Source of the DNA: Arcobacter sp. F2176
Lineage (GTDB): Bacteria > Campylobacterota > Campylobacteria > Campylobacterales > Arcobacteraceae
Length of the DNA stretch: 64,000 nucleotides
Reading direction: 5' to 3'
NCBI RefSeq assembly: GCF_004116465.1
Contig: NZ_PDJV01000013.1
Span: 1 to 64,000, forward strand
Positions 63,367 to 64,000 of the stretch are shown here, one piece after another. Numbering within the stretch: the first letter of the stretch is position 1; each line of letters opens with the position of its first letter. The notes under the pieces are model-generated. The model searched no databases and was not told the DNA's origin. It worked only from the letters and a program-made list of their open reading frames with translations. A program made the translations under genes and the position numbers.

Positions 63367-63755
63367 TTGTCTATCTTTATAGTATAAAACTTCTTTTTTA
63401 TACTGTTCTTTATGGAATATGAATTCTCTATTTGCTTAAAAGAAAAGGGTGTGTTTTCTAACTCTTTTGTTTCCAAAGTTTTATCTTTTATATTTATATT
63501 TGTAGCTTTTGTTTGTTTTTTTAGCTCTTCATCATTTAATGTTAGATTTTCATCTATAGCAAGATTTTTGTTTCTATTATTACTTGCTTGATAATTTAGA
63601 GCATAAAGACTTATGTAAGCTTGATTTAGTTTGCTTACATCACTTTTTTCTATAATAAATAAGTTATTTTGTTTGATTTTAATGAGTGAGCCAATAACTA
63701 CTGTTATAATAATGATAGATATAAGAACTTCTATAAGAGAAAGAGCTTTTTTCAT
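63363..63755 (-). CDS. Type II secretion/type IV pilus pseudopilin (GspI/PilV-like)
   Basis: A 130-aa prepilin-like protein, KKALSLIEVLISIIIITVV, with the conserved E5 after the probable cleavage site (A|L in place of G|F). It begins 2 bases after the stop of the ATPase gene upstream. Confidence 0.82.
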   Translation of the reverse strand: MKKALSLIEVLISIIIITVVIGSLIKIKQNNLFIIEKSDVSKLNQAYISLYALNYQASNNRNKNLAIDENLTLNDEELKKQTKATNINIKDKTLETKELENTPFSFKQIENSYSIKNSIKKKFYTIKIDK

Positions 63756-63757
63756 CT

Positions 63758-64000
63758 TTACTTTATACCAATTCTTATAGCTTCTTCAAAGGATGTAGTT
63801 CCTTCTATTAGCATAGATTTTAATTGCTCACCAAGAGGTTGCATACCACCTTCTATGGCTAAGTTCATCAAGTCATTATCATCAAGATTATTGTGTAGGT
63901 GCTTTTTAATTTTTTCATCGACTAAAAAGAGTTCTCCAATGGCAACACGACCACTATATCCTGTGAAATTACAAAATTTACATCCGACTGATTTATATAT
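63758..64000 (-). CDS. GspE/PilB-type ATPase, C-terminal end (runs off the window)
   Basis: Eighty codons and a stop are visible. They contain VGCKFCNFTGYSGRVAIGEL, the end of the zinc region (CxxC) and the typical GYSGR motif of GspE/PilB secretion ATPases, then LAIEGGMQPLGEQLKSMLIE and GTTSFEEAIRIG. The protein powers pseudopilus or pilus assembly. The N-terminus and Walker motifs are outside the window. Confidence 0.9.
   Translation of the reverse strand: MYKSVGCKFCNFTGYSGRVAIGELFLVDEKIKKHLHNNLDDNDLMNLAIEGGMQPLGEQLKSMLIEGTTSFEEAIRIGIK

Overview
This 64-kb window is AT-rich, densely coded DNA from a member of the Campylobacterota, most likely an Arcobacter-type organism. The clearest marker is the nitrous oxide reductase cluster. 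It has the gene set and near-order described for epsilonproteobacteria (nosZ with a fused cytochrome c domain and a Sec-type leader, then nosB, nosD, nosG, nosC1, nosC2, nosH, nosF, nosL, nosY). No rRNA gene, complete tRNA gene or CRISPR array was seen.

Layout. 1-10264: a divergent type I secretion locus. The minus-strand operon encodes a TolC-like outer membrane protein with C-terminal SPOR-like repeats, an OmpA/MotB-like protein, a MotA/TolQ/ExbB-like protein, a cache-only membrane sensor and the start of a second sensor. The plus-strand operon encodes a LapB-type ABC exporter, an HlyD-type adaptor and an HDOD protein. No large RTX substrate is in view. 10266-26616: an accessory and DNA-repair/defence region. 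It holds a Cas4-like/DEDD exonuclease fusion (DUF2779), two tandem sodium symporters, a DUF3820-like repeat protein, a HicAB toxin-antitoxin pair with a possible leader peptide, a PD-(D/E)XK nuclease, a Gabija-like pair (OLD-type ATPase-TOPRIM nuclease plus UvrD-like helicase) with a small partner gene, and SbcCD. Remnants of the 5' end of the DUF2779 gene and of an SbcC C-terminus mark old recombination junctions here.

26810-36744: core metabolism and stress genes. These are a nitrite/sulfite reductase, LrgAB, a haem-binding DUF3365 protein, a luciferase-like monooxygenase, a YqjD/YqjE/YqjK-like membrane stress cluster with DUF1328, ChaB and coiled-coil proteins (one frameshifted), an AI-2E-family transporter and a beta-hydroxyacid dehydrogenase. 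36897-54601: a denitrification block, with the nos cluster, a two-component system, the nor cluster (norC, norB, norD, norQ and a possible small membrane subunit) and a divergent NsrR-like Rrf2 regulator. Together these cover NO to N2O to N2. nosZ has an FNR/CRP-type box placed exactly at -41.5 from a predicted start, and norC/nsrR share a duplicated operator-like repeat.

54724-64000: an LtaS-like sulfatase-family enzyme, then a genomic-island edge made of a tRNA 3' fragment and a tyrosine integrase. Next come three tandem secreted paralogs with conserved ends and variable cores that resemble phage tail-fibre domains, a further secreted protein, a DUF4885-like protein, and the distal genes of a type II secretion/type IV pilus cluster (two pseudopilins and the end of a GspE/PilB ATPase). 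Function calls rest on motifs read by eye; no database search was run.
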